DNA from: Gammaproteobacteria bacterium
GTDB lineage: Bacteria > Pseudomonadota > Gammaproteobacteria > Steroidobacterales > GCA-2729495
Direction of reading: 5' to 3'
DNA length: 64,000 nt
NCBI GenBank assembly: GCA_030426355.1
Contig: JAUHYQ010000004.1
Coordinates: 186,001 to 250,000, forward strand
Positions 53,774 through 62,696 of this stretch are shown in pieces; position 1 is the first letter of the stretch; each line of letters starts with the position of its first letter. The notes below the pieces were generated by a model, which was given only the letters and a program-made list of their open reading frames with translations, did not search any database and was not told the DNA's origin. The translations under genes and the position numbers were made by a program.

Positions 53774-54559
53774 CTAGGGTGTTGATACCGAGAAGGCCAC
53801 CGTATCAATCAGTGCGCCCGTGGCAATGTCGTAGTACTGGTAACGTTGCCGCCAGTTAGGCGCTTGCTCGCGGCCCTGAGCTATGCGCAGTTCGTCGGTG
53901 CCGTCGCCGCCCAGGTAATCAGCTACGCCTGACAGCCCAATATCAATTTCCCAATCATCGCCGGCGCCCCCGGGTGTCAGCAGGCTCCATGATTTAGCCC
54001 ACGCGAGATTATTGGTGGCTAAATCGTATACGTGCACCTTGTAGACATCGGCTACATCGCCAGCGGGGCCGAGGACATCAATAATTGATCCGGTGGCGAT
54101 GACCAGGTAACGACCGCCGGCCTGTGTTTCTGCGATGCCCGCCTGAATCTCGGCGTCGCAATCCGGTATGGAATTATCAATGTTCAGCGACGTTGCAAAC
54201 TCGTCGCCGCAAAAATAATCGTTGGTATTGTCGTCGTTCGAATACCAGTCACTCTTGGTGGTAACCGTGAACTGCGTTAACAGCGCGCCGGTAGCGGCAT
54301 TGCGAAATTGAATGCGCTGGCGCCACACCATGCGGGAATTCGGACCGACTGTTTCCGCGCTGATGCCTTCATTAAAGCCGATTGACTCGATACCGGCTGT
54401 GCCGGGATCAAAATCGATGGAGTTAAACTGTTCTATAGTGCCGAAGCCACCGGTGCCCTCAAGCCACAGCGGTAACGCATTGAGGTTTTCTACAGCATGC
54501 AGCTGCGGAGCTACGATAAGAAAAGCGCCGAGTGACGCAAGTGTTTTTCTGACACTCAT
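53774..54559 (-). CDS. Exported protein of unknown function with an internal repeat
   Basis: 261 residues with a signal peptide (KTLASLGAFLIVAPQLHA). Two related segments, WRQRIQFRNAATGALLTQ at 79 and WRQRYQYYDIATGALIDT at 236, bracket the central region; the short GDGTDELRIAQG between them resembles an FG-GAP-type repeat. The style matches the large repeat protein at the right end of the window, though they are far apart. I do not recognise the family. The downstream end has a strong terminator. Confidence 0.6.
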   Translation of the reverse strand: MSVRKTLASLGAFLIVAPQLHAVENLNALPLWLEGTGGFGTIEQFNSIDFDPGTAGIESIGFNEGISAETVGPNSRMVWRQRIQFRNAATGALLTQFTVTTKSDWYSNDDNTNDYFCGDEFATSLNIDNSIPDCDAEIQAGIAETQAGGRYLVIATGSIIDVLGPAGDVADVYKVHVYDLATNNLAWAKSWSLLTPGGAGDDWEIDIGLSGVADYLGGDGTDELRIAQGREQAPNWRQRYQYYDIATGALIDTVAFSVSTP

Positions 54560-54644
54560 GGTGGGTCTCCCCTTCTTGTTAATTATGCGGGCAAGTATAC
54601 ATCAGGGCGCGATTCTGCTGCGGAAGGCCATTATGTCAGATCCG

Positions 54645-55628
54645 CTAGAGCCATCTGCGCCATTTGAACAACGCCAGGATGCCGGCCGCAACGGCCAGCA
54701 TGAACAGGCTTAACAGCCAGAATGCCGCGTCGTTGTCGGTGCCCGGCAAACCTGCCACGTTCATGCCCATCATCCCGGTCAGGAATGACAGCGGCAGAAA
54801 TAATGCAGCGACCAGCGATAGCACGTACATACGTCGGTTCTGTTCATTCGCCATCCGTCCTATCAGTTCTTCCTGCGCCAGCACGGCGCGTTCCCGCACG
54901 AGGTCGAGGTCTTCGAGATAACGGGTAATCTGATCGGCCTCTTCGCGTATGGAGTTGCACTCCTGGTCGCTAAGCAGGTTGCCGGTCTCGCGCGACAGGC
55001 GCTCCAGAGCCTCGCGCTGCGGAGCTAAATAGCGGCGAATACGCGCGGCCTGACGTCGCAGCGCCGAAAAATCCCCGCCATAAGGTGCTTTTACGTGTGC
55101 CGCAAAATCGAACTCCGCTTGCTCGATGCGCTCATCAAGGGCATCAATCACCGGCCCCATGCGATCCCCGAGGTACTGCGTCAGCATAACCACCACCTCC
55201 GAGCAGCTTTTGGGCCCCTGTTGCTCGGCAAGTGCGGCCCGCACGCCGGCGACAGAAAGCAGCTTGCGGCGCCTCGTGGAGATGATGCGATCAGGTTCGA
55301 CCCAGAGCCGAATCGAAACCATGTCTTCTGCGTTTTCGCCGGGATTGCTGTTGACGCCGCGCAAAGTCAGCAACAACCCTGTGCCGTGGTGGATAGCGCG
55401 TGGCCGACTGTCTTCATCGAGCAAGGTGTTTACCACCAGCGGGTCTATACCGCTGTGTGTCTGAATCCATTGGCGAGCTTCGGCATCGGTAAAGTTGAAA
55501 TGCAGCCAGCGCGGGCTTGACGATTCGTTCGTCAATTCATTCCAGGCGAGCGGTTTCGCGCCACCCGCTCTATCGAGCTCTAATGCAAATACCAGCCCGG
55601 GATGCTGCATTTCCGGTGTAGCCGACAT
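54645..55628 (-). CDS. zntB: CorA-family zinc transporter ZntB
   Basis: 327 residues: a large N-terminal cytoplasmic domain, then two membrane helices flanking the pore motif GMN at 288-290 (MMGMNVAGLPG). The residues after GMN (VAGLPG) follow the ZntB pattern rather than Mg2+ CorA. It moves zinc across the inner membrane. Its ATG shares one base with the TGA of the MscS gene, so the two are co-translated. Confidence 0.88.
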   Translation of the reverse strand: MSATPEMQHPGLVFALELDRAGGAKPLAWNELTNESSSPRWLHFNFTDAEARQWIQTHSGIDPLVVNTLLDEDSRPRAIHHGTGLLLTLRGVNSNPGENAEDMVSIRLWVEPDRIISTRRRKLLSVAGVRAALAEQQGPKSCSEVVVMLTQYLGDRMGPVIDALDERIEQAEFDFAAHVKAPYGGDFSALRRQAARIRRYLAPQREALERLSRETGNLLSDQECNSIREEADQITRYLEDLDLVRERAVLAQEELIGRMANEQNRRMYVLSLVAALFLPLSFLTGMMGMNVAGLPGTDNDAAFWLLSLFMLAVAAGILALFKWRRWL

Positions 55629-56530
55629 CAGGCATCCTCTCGTTGACGGTTGATGCGCACGTCTACTGGCGACACCACGTCGAGATGTATGTCACGCTGC
55701 GGGAACGCGATCACAATATCGTTCTCCCTGAACAGTTCATCAATACGGAAACGGATATCGCTGCAAATCACGCGCAAGTCCTTCTCGCCACCGGCCAGTA
55801 CCCAAAAATAACTTACGAACTCTAACGCGTTGTCACCAAAATTGTTAAACACCACCATTGGCGGCGGATCGGTCAATACGTGCTCGTGTTCGTCAATGGC
55901 TTGGGTAATGAGTTTTTCTACCAGCCGGACTGGGGATCCGTAAGCAACTCCTACCTCCACCTGAGTGCGGGTAACGCGATCGATCAGCGTCCAGTTAACG
56001 ACGATGTTTTCCAGCAGGTAACTGTTGGGAATAAGCAGGTGCACACCGTCCACGCGTTTGATGCGGGTTGACCGGGTATTAATGGTCTCGACCGTTCCCT
56101 TGGTTTCGCCAATCTCAAGAAAATCCCCGATGCGGATGGGACTCTCCCACATGAGTATCCAACCGCTGATGAAGTTATTGATGATATTTTGTGCGCCAAA
56201 GCCCACGCCTATGGCCACCGCGCCGGATATAAATGCAAAGGCTGAAAGCGGCACGTGCAGCAGTTCCAGCACGGTGAACAGGAATATCAGCAACACCACA
56301 ACGAAATAGACCCGTCGCACCAGGTGAATCAGGTTGGGGTTCAGGCCTCTGGTTGTCATCCTGCTAACCAGCAATTTGCCAACCCAGCGCGCTGCGAACA
56401 GCGCCACGAAGAAAATCGTCGGAACAAGCAGCAGCTGGCCGAGCGTCAGTGTGGTTTCCCCCACCTCGAATACCGTCAGGCCCAGCAGTTTTTCCAATTC
56501 GTTCATGTACCGCTCTGCGTTTTGATTCAA
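55628..56530 (-). CDS. Small-conductance mechanosensitive channel (MscS family)
   Basis: 300 residues with three or four N-terminal helices, the pore helix AVAIGVGFGAQNIINNFISGW, and a beta domain (IRIGDFLEIGETKGTVETINTRSTRI). This is the core MscS layout; it lets solutes out when turgor rises. It starts the MscS-zntB unit. Confidence 0.93.
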   Translation of the reverse strand: MNQNAERYMNELEKLLGLTVFEVGETTLTLGQLLLVPTIFFVALFAARWVGKLLVSRMTTRGLNPNLIHLVRRVYFVVVLLIFLFTVLELLHVPLSAFAFISGAVAIGVGFGAQNIINNFISGWILMWESPIRIGDFLEIGETKGTVETINTRSTRIKRVDGVHLLIPNSYLLENIVVNWTLIDRVTRTQVEVGVAYGSPVRLVEKLITQAIDEHEHVLTDPPPMVVFNNFGDNALEFVSYFWVLAGGEKDLRVICSDIRFRIDELFRENDIVIAFPQRDIHLDVVSPVDVRINRQREDA

Positions 56531-56558
56531 CCGCGAGATTAGCAGTATTTTGGGGGAT

Positions 56559-57857
56559 TTATTGGCCGCCCGGAGCGCGCACGCGCACCAGCACCGAAAA
56601 CACCAACACCACGGCCTGGAATGCGCCCAGCATTACAAACGGCGCCGACGGGCCAACGGCATCAAACAGCACGCCGCCGGCCACGGTTGCAATGAGTATG
56701 CCGATGGCGCCGAACCATGCATTGGTGGCAACGAGGGTGCCGCGTTCCGTGGCTGAGGCTTCCTGACCTATCAGGGTCACTGAGGCCACGATGGCGCTGC
56801 CCTGCCCAATCGCCAGCAACACAAAAAATGGCAGCATGCCGTTATCCAGCGGCGAAGTAATAATGCCCATTGAACCGTAGCCCGCAGCAGCCAGGCCCAT
56901 CGCCAGTGCCAGACCGGTGACGCGATTAAGCTTGTCCAGAATGATGCCGAAGAGCGGCATCCACAACAGTGTGACCGCCCCCATCAGGCCCATCAGTTTG
57001 CCGGCATGAGCAAAAGCCTGCGGTTGGCTCACGCCCGCTTCCCCGGCGACTTGTAATACCCAAACAGAAACAAATAAACCCTTGATGGCGTTATCGGAGC
57101 GTCCGGCAAATGCTGCCAGATAGGAAAGCATGATGCGCGGGTTGCGCGCTGCCCGCAGCCCTGCCAGCACTGTTTTGCGGGTCGATGCTCGCTGTGCCGA
57201 AAGGTCCGTGTCACCCGGTGAACCGGGCTGCAAGCCGATGCGAAAAATCACGGCCGACAAAATGCACAGGCCACTTGCAGCAAAAAACATCGCCATGCCT
57301 GCCGACACCGGCGTAACGCCGCGACCTTCGAGCAACCCCGGAATCTGGGCCAGCCCTGCGCTCATGAAAATCACACCAAGGCCGTTCATCACACCGGAAA
57401 AACCGAACAGCCTGCCGCGCGATCGATCCTCCGTGTAGTCGTTACCAATCGTCGGTATCTGAGCTGACAGGGAAGCGGCGCCGATGGCGAATAATGCGCG
57501 GTAAACAATTAGCTCATTGAGTGACGTTGCGAAAGGGAATAAGCCATAACCCAGCCCGCAGAACAGTATTCCGCCGATGACTAACGGCCGCCTGCCTATC
57601 CGGTCGGCCAAAGCACCAAAGGGAACAATCAAAATAATGGCGACCACCTCCGTGACCAGCGCGAGGATGCTGGTCGCAACTCCCTGCTCGTCCTTGGGCA
57701 TGCCGAGATTCACATCCAGCAAGTAAGCCTGCAGAAAGTTCATGCCGGCAAGCATCGCGATGCATATGAACGCCGCGTACATGAAGGTCCAGAAATTGAA
57801 CTTCCGGACGCCGGGGGCCAGAACAATCGGCCCGACTTTATTGTCTGCTGAACTCAA
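56559..57857 (-). CDS. Major facilitator superfamily transporter
   Basis: 432 residues, twelve helices. GALADRIGRRPLVIGG after helix 2 and the equivalent in the second half are MFS signatures; the RG(R/T)LFGF region after helix 4 is also typical. The substrate is unknown. It begins three bases after the di-haem cytochrome gene on the same strand, suggesting a shared transcript. Confidence 0.87.
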   Translation of the reverse strand: MSSADNKVGPIVLAPGVRKFNFWTFMYAAFICIAMLAGMNFLQAYLLDVNLGMPKDEQGVATSILALVTEVVAIILIVPFGALADRIGRRPLVIGGILFCGLGYGLFPFATSLNELIVYRALFAIGAASLSAQIPTIGNDYTEDRSRGRLFGFSGVMNGLGVIFMSAGLAQIPGLLEGRGVTPVSAGMAMFFAASGLCILSAVIFRIGLQPGSPGDTDLSAQRASTRKTVLAGLRAARNPRIMLSYLAAFAGRSDNAIKGLFVSVWVLQVAGEAGVSQPQAFAHAGKLMGLMGAVTLLWMPLFGIILDKLNRVTGLALAMGLAAAGYGSMGIITSPLDNGMLPFFVLLAIGQGSAIVASVTLIGQEASATERGTLVATNAWFGAIGILIATVAGGVLFDAVGPSAPFVMLGAFQAVVLVFSVLVRVRAPGGQ

Positions 57858-57859
57858 CT

Positions 57860-59296
57860 TCAGTTCAGTACGTCAGCGTTGGGCGAAACGGGATTCCGCA
57901 GGGTGCGCAAAAACGCGATGATTTGGTTCTTTTGCCACGTGCTGAGTGCCGCATAGGTGTCGCGAACGGTTGCCGCTTCCCCGCCGTGCAGCAGGATCGC
58001 ATCGTTGAGAGTCAGTGCACGCCCGTCGTGCAGGTAAGGTGCGGTGTCCGCAACGCCCCAGAGCTTGGCGGTGATGAATTCACGGTTCTGCTGATCGGTT
58101 GCGTCGTGAAAACTTTCCGCCAGTTCCGGCCCCATGTCGTGGCGTTTCAGATCTGAAAAGAGACGTACCATAAGCCCGCCCCTGCCGTTGGTTTCGAACG
58201 CGGCTGGCGCCAGCGTCAAGTCCACGCTGTAAAAAGTGTTCCGGGTCGGCTCGGCGGGCACTTCCGGAAAACTGTATTCCAGCACGGAATTCCAGGTCTG
58301 CAAAAACGGCCGATGACAATCGCTGCAGCCGATCTCATTGAACCGCCTGAAGCCCGAGTTTGCCTGCGCATCCATCGGCAACTGACGCGGCGTGTCCTGA
58401 GTGGTGACGAATATTTCCAGCGCGGACAATTCGCCTACGCCCACTTCGTTCACCACCCCGTCGTTGTCGTCATCAACGTTGGCACCGACGGCCTCGACCG
58501 GTTGCATGCCGAGGTGGAACATCAGTGCGCCAACATCAAATTCCCGCACGGAGGCAAATTCGCCCTTGCGACCAAATGGCCTGAGCACCAGGTCGTCATC
58601 AATGCCTTCCACGTTGCTTGTGTCAACCTGCCCCAGAGCATCGGCAACTATCGAACCGAAACTGACACCCTTGGTGTCCAGTTGCACCGTCATGCCGGGG
58701 TTGTCGATTGCTTGCTGACGCAGCTGCTGCAGCTTGCGCGTCATTTCGCGTGCCAGCAGCTGCACGCCGCCGGTGCCGAACAAGGCCAGCGGATTGATCA
58801 AGCGGCCGTCGAAGGACGCGTAGGAATTGCCGGCCTGATCTTCCACGTCAATGGCCTTGGTCTTGAACATGGCGGTGTTGCTCAGGTTGCCCGCACCCCC
58901 CACACCCGGTGTAAAGGGCATGGTGTCGTTACTGACCACTGTGTGACAGTCGAGGCAGGATTGCGCATCGAGTCCGTTTACGCGCAGAAACGTGCCGTTA
59001 TTTTGCAGCATCGGTCTGCCACCCGGATCAACGGTATTGGCAGGGTTCAGTGAGCCGTCACCGAAGCCGTCGCTTTTGCGGAACTGCGTGGCGAACATCT
59101 TCAGCCCGGCCTGACGAACGTCGGCCAGTGGCATCGCATTGCCGGCGATCTCGTTTTGCGTGATACGGCTTTCGGATGAGCCCAGCGCGGGTTCACTGCC
59201 CGCAACCGTCTGTGCTGCCAAAGATGCGCTGTACCCGCCGCAGATGCAGACGGCCAACACCCGCCATGAACCCCCAATTGGCGAATTAAATCCCAT
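57860..59296 (-). CDS. Di-haem c-type oxidoreductase (DUF1111/cytochrome c peroxidase-like)
   Basis: 478 residues with a signal peptide. Two CxxCH haem sites are visible: CLDCH at 114-118 and CSDCH near 324-328. The C-terminal DTAPYLHDGRALTLNDAILLHGGEA and LRTLRNP match the 'thiol oxidoreductase' DUF1111-like branch of di-haem proteins. It needs the ccm system at 45-51 kb. It heads a unit with the MFS gene. Substrate unknown; the divergent sulfatase may be related. Confidence 0.82.
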   Translation of the reverse strand: MGFNSPIGGSWRVLAVCICGGYSASLAAQTVAGSEPALGSSESRITQNEIAGNAMPLADVRQAGLKMFATQFRKSDGFGDGSLNPANTVDPGGRPMLQNNGTFLRVNGLDAQSCLDCHTVVSNDTMPFTPGVGGAGNLSNTAMFKTKAIDVEDQAGNSYASFDGRLINPLALFGTGGVQLLAREMTRKLQQLRQQAIDNPGMTVQLDTKGVSFGSIVADALGQVDTSNVEGIDDDLVLRPFGRKGEFASVREFDVGALMFHLGMQPVEAVGANVDDDNDGVVNEVGVGELSALEIFVTTQDTPRQLPMDAQANSGFRRFNEIGCSDCHRPFLQTWNSVLEYSFPEVPAEPTRNTFYSVDLTLAPAAFETNGRGGLMVRLFSDLKRHDMGPELAESFHDATDQQNREFITAKLWGVADTAPYLHDGRALTLNDAILLHGGEAATVRDTYAALSTWQKNQIIAFLRTLRNPVSPNADVLN

Positions 59297-59438
59297 AATT
59301 ATCAGTTACCTGTTAAACCTTATTCAAATTATGCTCTTGCAGATGCCACCCGCGTTTTGGATGTCGCCCGCATGAGGATATAACGTTGTGGCTGTTCTTA
59401 CACGCACATTGGAAAGCACCTTGGAGACCGCCCCGACC

Positions 59439-60998
59439 ATGCGCCGATTAGTCTGTATTGCAGTGCTCCTTCTGGCCGCCGTCAGTGGCTTTGCGGCGGA
59501 TCGACCGAACATCCTGCTCATCATGACGGACAACCAGAGTCCGTCGTTGCTGGGCGCTTACGGCAATCAGGACATCAGAACCCCGAATATTGACGCCTTG
59601 GCTGCAGAAGGGCTGCGATTCACTAATGCGTTTGCCGTTAACGGGGTCTGTTCCCCCACGCGCGCGACCCTGCTCACCGGGCTGGTTCCCTCGCAGCACG
59701 GGGTGCACGTTGCCCTGCCCGACCGGCGCATGTCCGGGGGCAAATCCATGCCGGAGGTCTGGTCGGCCATTCAGGAGTTTCGCACCCTGCCACAAACGTT
59801 GTCGGATGCCGGATACGCAACCGGCCTGGTCGGCAAATGGCATCTCGGCACGCATGAGCAGGCCCAGCTCGGTTTTGATTACTGGGTAACCTTCGGCAGC
59901 GGCCACACCAGCGATTTTTATGACGAGGAGATTTTCGACAACGGCCGCGTTTATGAAGAACCTGGCCACATGACGGATTTGTGGACCCGCAAGGCTGAAG
60001 AATTCATCCGGCAGCAATCAGCAGACCGCCCGTTTTTCCTGTTTTTGTCGTACAACGGGCCGTACATGTTGCCGCCGGTCGTGCTGCGTGAGCCGCGTAA
60101 CGCGCACGTTGAATATTACCGCGAACATCCGCCGGCGATGCCACAGGAGCCGGTGCATCCGAACCTGATGAACATGGCAAACCGCAATAAGTTGAGCGAC
60201 ATCATGTTTAAAGTGGGTTTCGGCGGATGGCCACAGATTGCTGCACTGAATAATCAGGACGCGATGATTAACCTGGCATCAGAAATGAGCACCGTGGATG
60301 ACGGCGTGGGTCGTGTCATGCAGGTACTGAAGGAAAGCGGCCTTGATGACAACACGCTGGTGGTGTTCATGTCGGATCAGGGCTCGCTATACGGGCAGCA
60401 CGGCTTATGGGGCAACACCAGTGCGTGGTGGCCACCCACCACTTACGACGAGCAAATGCGCGTGCCGCTGATTTTTCGGCATGCCAATACCATTTCCCCG
60501 GGCACAAGCACTGACTTCATGGTGCGCCAGTTTGATTTTATGCGCACGGTGCTGGACTACGTGGGTCTCGGAAACATCGAGATTGAGAACAGCCCCGGTG
60601 AGAGCTATGCCGAGGTCTTGCGGCATCCTGATGCGCAGCGCGAATCACCCGCTGTATTTCACGAATACGTGACCACCCGGGTTATCCGCACCCAGCGCTG
60701 GCTGTTTCAGAAAGCCTTTCTGATTGGGGAAGACGTTCTGTACGACCTGGAGTCGGATCCGCAGCAAACGCGCAACCTCGCGGGCGAACCTGCCTACGCC
60801 GCCGTCGTTAAAAATATGGAGGCTCGGCTGAATGACTTTTTTGGCCGCTATGCCGACCCACGCTATGACGTTTGGAAAGGCGGTACTGCCAAGCTTCGCC
60901 TGTTAGGTCGGGACGATGAAATATTCAGCCAGCAATTTCCGGGCTGGCAGAATCCCGGTTTGGGCTTTGAGCAAACGGTGTTTGGGCAAAACGACTAA
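59439..60998 (+). CDS. Sulfatase (arylsulfatase family)
   Basis: About 519 residues from ATG 59439, with signal peptide MRRLVCIAVLLLAAVSGFAA; the frame extends back to a GTG at 59388. RPNILLIMTDNQ opens the alkaline-phosphatase-like fold. The catalytic cysteine is C71 in CSPTRATLLTG, to be converted to formylglycine, and GKWHLG follows. It hydrolyses sulfate esters, in the periplasm. No sulfatase-modifying enzyme gene is in the window. Single gene, divergent from the di-haem cytochrome. Confidence 0.9.
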   Translation: MRRLVCIAVLLLAAVSGFAADRPNILLIMTDNQSPSLLGAYGNQDIRTPNIDALAAEGLRFTNAFAVNGVCSPTRATLLTGLVPSQHGVHVALPDRRMSGGKSMPEVWSAIQEFRTLPQTLSDAGYATGLVGKWHLGTHEQAQLGFDYWVTFGSGHTSDFYDEEIFDNGRVYEEPGHMTDLWTRKAEEFIRQQSADRPFFLFLSYNGPYMLPPVVLREPRNAHVEYYREHPPAMPQEPVHPNLMNMANRNKLSDIMFKVGFGGWPQIAALNNQDAMINLASEMSTVDDGVGRVMQVLKESGLDDNTLVVFMSDQGSLYGQHGLWGNTSAWWPPTTYDEQMRVPLIFRHANTISPGTSTDFMVRQFDFMRTVLDYVGLGNIEIENSPGESYAEVLRHPDAQRESPAVFHEYVTTRVIRTQRWLFQKAFLIGEDVLYDLESDPQQTRNLAGEPAYAAVVKNMEARLNDFFGRYADPRYDVWKGGTAKLRLLGRDDEIFSQQFPGWQNPGLGFEQTVFGQND

Positions 60999-61030
60999 AG
61001 CCTGAGCTAGCGACTGCACCGGGCAGCCGG

Positions 61031-61477
61031 TTATCGGGTTTTCTTCTCCACCGTTACTGTCCCCCAGTCCAGTTGCGGCAAATCCTCGGGTGATTCGCCT
61101 TCCTTTATATTGGGCAGCACTTTCACATTGAGCGAGTTGTCGCCCTTTTTATCAAACAGCGCGCCCGCGTCGAACCCGGCAGTCGGCCCGGCTCCCAGAG
61201 TCAACGGTTCGTCGGCAAAGAAATTCTCCGGCATGGACAAATCGAGCGGTGGCTTGACGTAAACGGTATCGCTTTGATCCGGTTGCCGCTCGGACGCCTG
61301 ATCAGGCTCTAGCTTTGGTTCTAGTTTTGGTTCGGGCGGACTTGCCAGAATTGCATCCGCTGTGCCGGCCTCCTCCGCTGAACGCTCCGTTGCGGGCGGC
61401 TGCGGTGCGCACGCTGCCAGCCAGCTAACGCACAGCAAAACGACGCAACGATATATATTGGGGAGACGATGGCTCAT
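61031..61477 (-). CDS. Small lipoprotein of unknown function
   Basis: 148 residues with a lipobox (LLCVSWLAAC) giving a lipid-modified Cys near residue 23. The middle has a duplicated KLEPKLEP repeat; the rest is acidic and Pro-rich with no recognised domain. It converges on the sulfatase gene, whose end is 32 bases away with a small ACCGG-GCAG-CCGGT hairpin between. Confidence 0.6.
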   Translation of the reverse strand: MSHRLPNIYRCVVLLCVSWLAACAPQPPATERSAEEAGTADAILASPPEPKLEPKLEPDQASERQPDQSDTVYVKPPLDLSMPENFFADEPLTLGAGPTAGFDAGALFDKKGDNSLNVKVLPNIKEGESPEDLPQLDWGTVTVEKKTR

Positions 61478-61575
61478 GCTGAGAGTATAGACAAGCCGCT
61501 GGTCGTTCGGTTCATATGAGAACGCCGCGTCTCTGGCAGCTTTTGAATTGAATTGTTTTGTTATTCAGAGTCCGG

Positions 61576-62256
61576 TTAGAGATTGCGGCCAAATTTGTAA
61601 AAGATCTGCAAGCTGGCTATATCGGAATAGGCCTCGTCCCTGCTTCGCAGGGCCAGCAGGTCATCGTCGATACTGAAATAAACGTAATCCAGCCTCATGT
61701 GCCATCGGTCCGCGAAGGTTACGCCGCCACCGACGCCGAGAAGAAAACTAGCGCCACTCTCGTCAATGTTTCGCATCGTCACCTGGTTGTCGAAGGCCCG
61801 CGTTAAAATCTGTGAGCTATCGCCTTCCCACGCTGCCAGACCGCCGCGGAGGTAAACTTCCCAGACTTCCGCAAAGGGCAATATGCCGAGAACGCTCAAC
61901 TGATAGGAAGTCAGATCGATTTTGGCGTCAACATTGTAGGTATCGTTAAGGTCACCGAGGTAGACCAGATCCTCATCCCATTCGGGCGTTCCGGAGTCGA
62001 GATAAGACGCTTCAATCGCAAAATAAGGGCTGAAACGATAGCCCCCGGTCAACATAAAGGCTGTGTCATTGTCACCGTAGTCAGAACTGCCCCAGCACCC
62101 GTAGCAGTAAGAGTCCGTATAAGAATAGACATTCGATATGCCGACTCCCCCGCCGGCGTAAAAGCCGGTCGATACGTCGGTTGCGTATTGTGACCAGGAG
62201 GGGGCTGAAAAGGCGGTTAATGCCATCAGCAATGCGATTCGAAGTCGAATTCGCAT
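61576..62256 (-). CDS. Outer-membrane beta-barrel protein
   Basis: About 226 residues from ATG 62256, with signal peptide MRIRLRIALLMALTAFSAPSW. It has strands such as GFYAGGGVGISN, AFMLTGGYRFSPYFAIEASYLDSG and LDYVYFSIDDD, and ends in YKFGRNL, a typical OmpA-like 8-strand barrel. Three tyrosines and cysteines follow the signal peptide (SYCYGCWG). The frame runs to 62310, but that start has no signal peptide. Confidence 0.75.
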   Translation of the reverse strand: MRIRLRIALLMALTAFSAPSWSQYATDVSTGFYAGGGVGISNVYSYTDSYCYGCWGSSDYGDNDTAFMLTGGYRFSPYFAIEASYLDSGTPEWDEDLVYLGDLNDTYNVDAKIDLTSYQLSVLGILPFAEVWEVYLRGGLAAWEGDSSQILTRAFDNQVTMRNIDESGASFLLGVGGGVTFADRWHMRLDYVYFSIDDDLLALRSRDEAYSDIASLQIFYKFGRNL

Positions 62257-62415
62257 ATCGTGTGAGCAAGAGCTAAAGGCATGTAACCAATGCGAAAGAA
62301 TGCCTATCACAAATATTCTCTCATAGAGTAAAACCCGTATTTTACATGCTCACGAGGCATCTTAGTTAGTGCGGCTGGGTATTGAGATGAGTCTTGGAGA
62401 CCAGAGGTTTGGAAT

Positions 62416-62470
62416 TGGTGCCCGGGGCCGGGTTTAAACCGGCACGAGTAGTTACCCTCGTCGGATTTTA
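62416..62470 (-). other. 3' fragment of a tRNA-Leu gene (putative attachment site)
   Basis: Minus-strand sequence reads from the anticodon loop (TTAAAATCCG), through the long variable arm typical of Leu (CGAG...CTCG), a T arm GCCGG-TTTAAAC-CCGGC and acceptor CCCGGGC-A-CCA. The 5' half of the tRNA is missing: the upstream sequence does not form a D arm or acceptor partner. The T-loop has T where C56 is normally invariant. This is what remains at the far end of an element integrated into a tRNA-Leu gene. Confidence 0.75.
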
Positions 62471-62696
62471 ACCCTTATTTTTCTATAGGTTCCGCGATTA
62501 ACCAATACTAGCCAACAACAATACTGCCCTTCCAATCCATTCAGAGTATTGGTTGGCGTGGGTTCTGATTGCGACCCGATTGCGAAAAGTTTTGCTAAGA
62601 CAAACCCCGCCGAAGCGGTGTTCGTGGACTCCTTGGAGCACGATTATCGGAAACGACGCTATTGATAGACGTCTATTTGAGGTTGAATTCAGTCGT
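62471..62696. other. Gap between the tRNA fragment and the repeat protein
   Basis: 226 bases, more AT-rich than the region to the left. No gene, integrase remnant or clear regulatory site is recognised. Confidence 0.4.

Noticed and set aside
62400-62475. A complete tRNA-Leu gene
   Set aside because: The 3' half is clear, but the upstream sequence cannot form the anticodon 5' arm, D arm or acceptor partner, and C56 of the T-loop is replaced.
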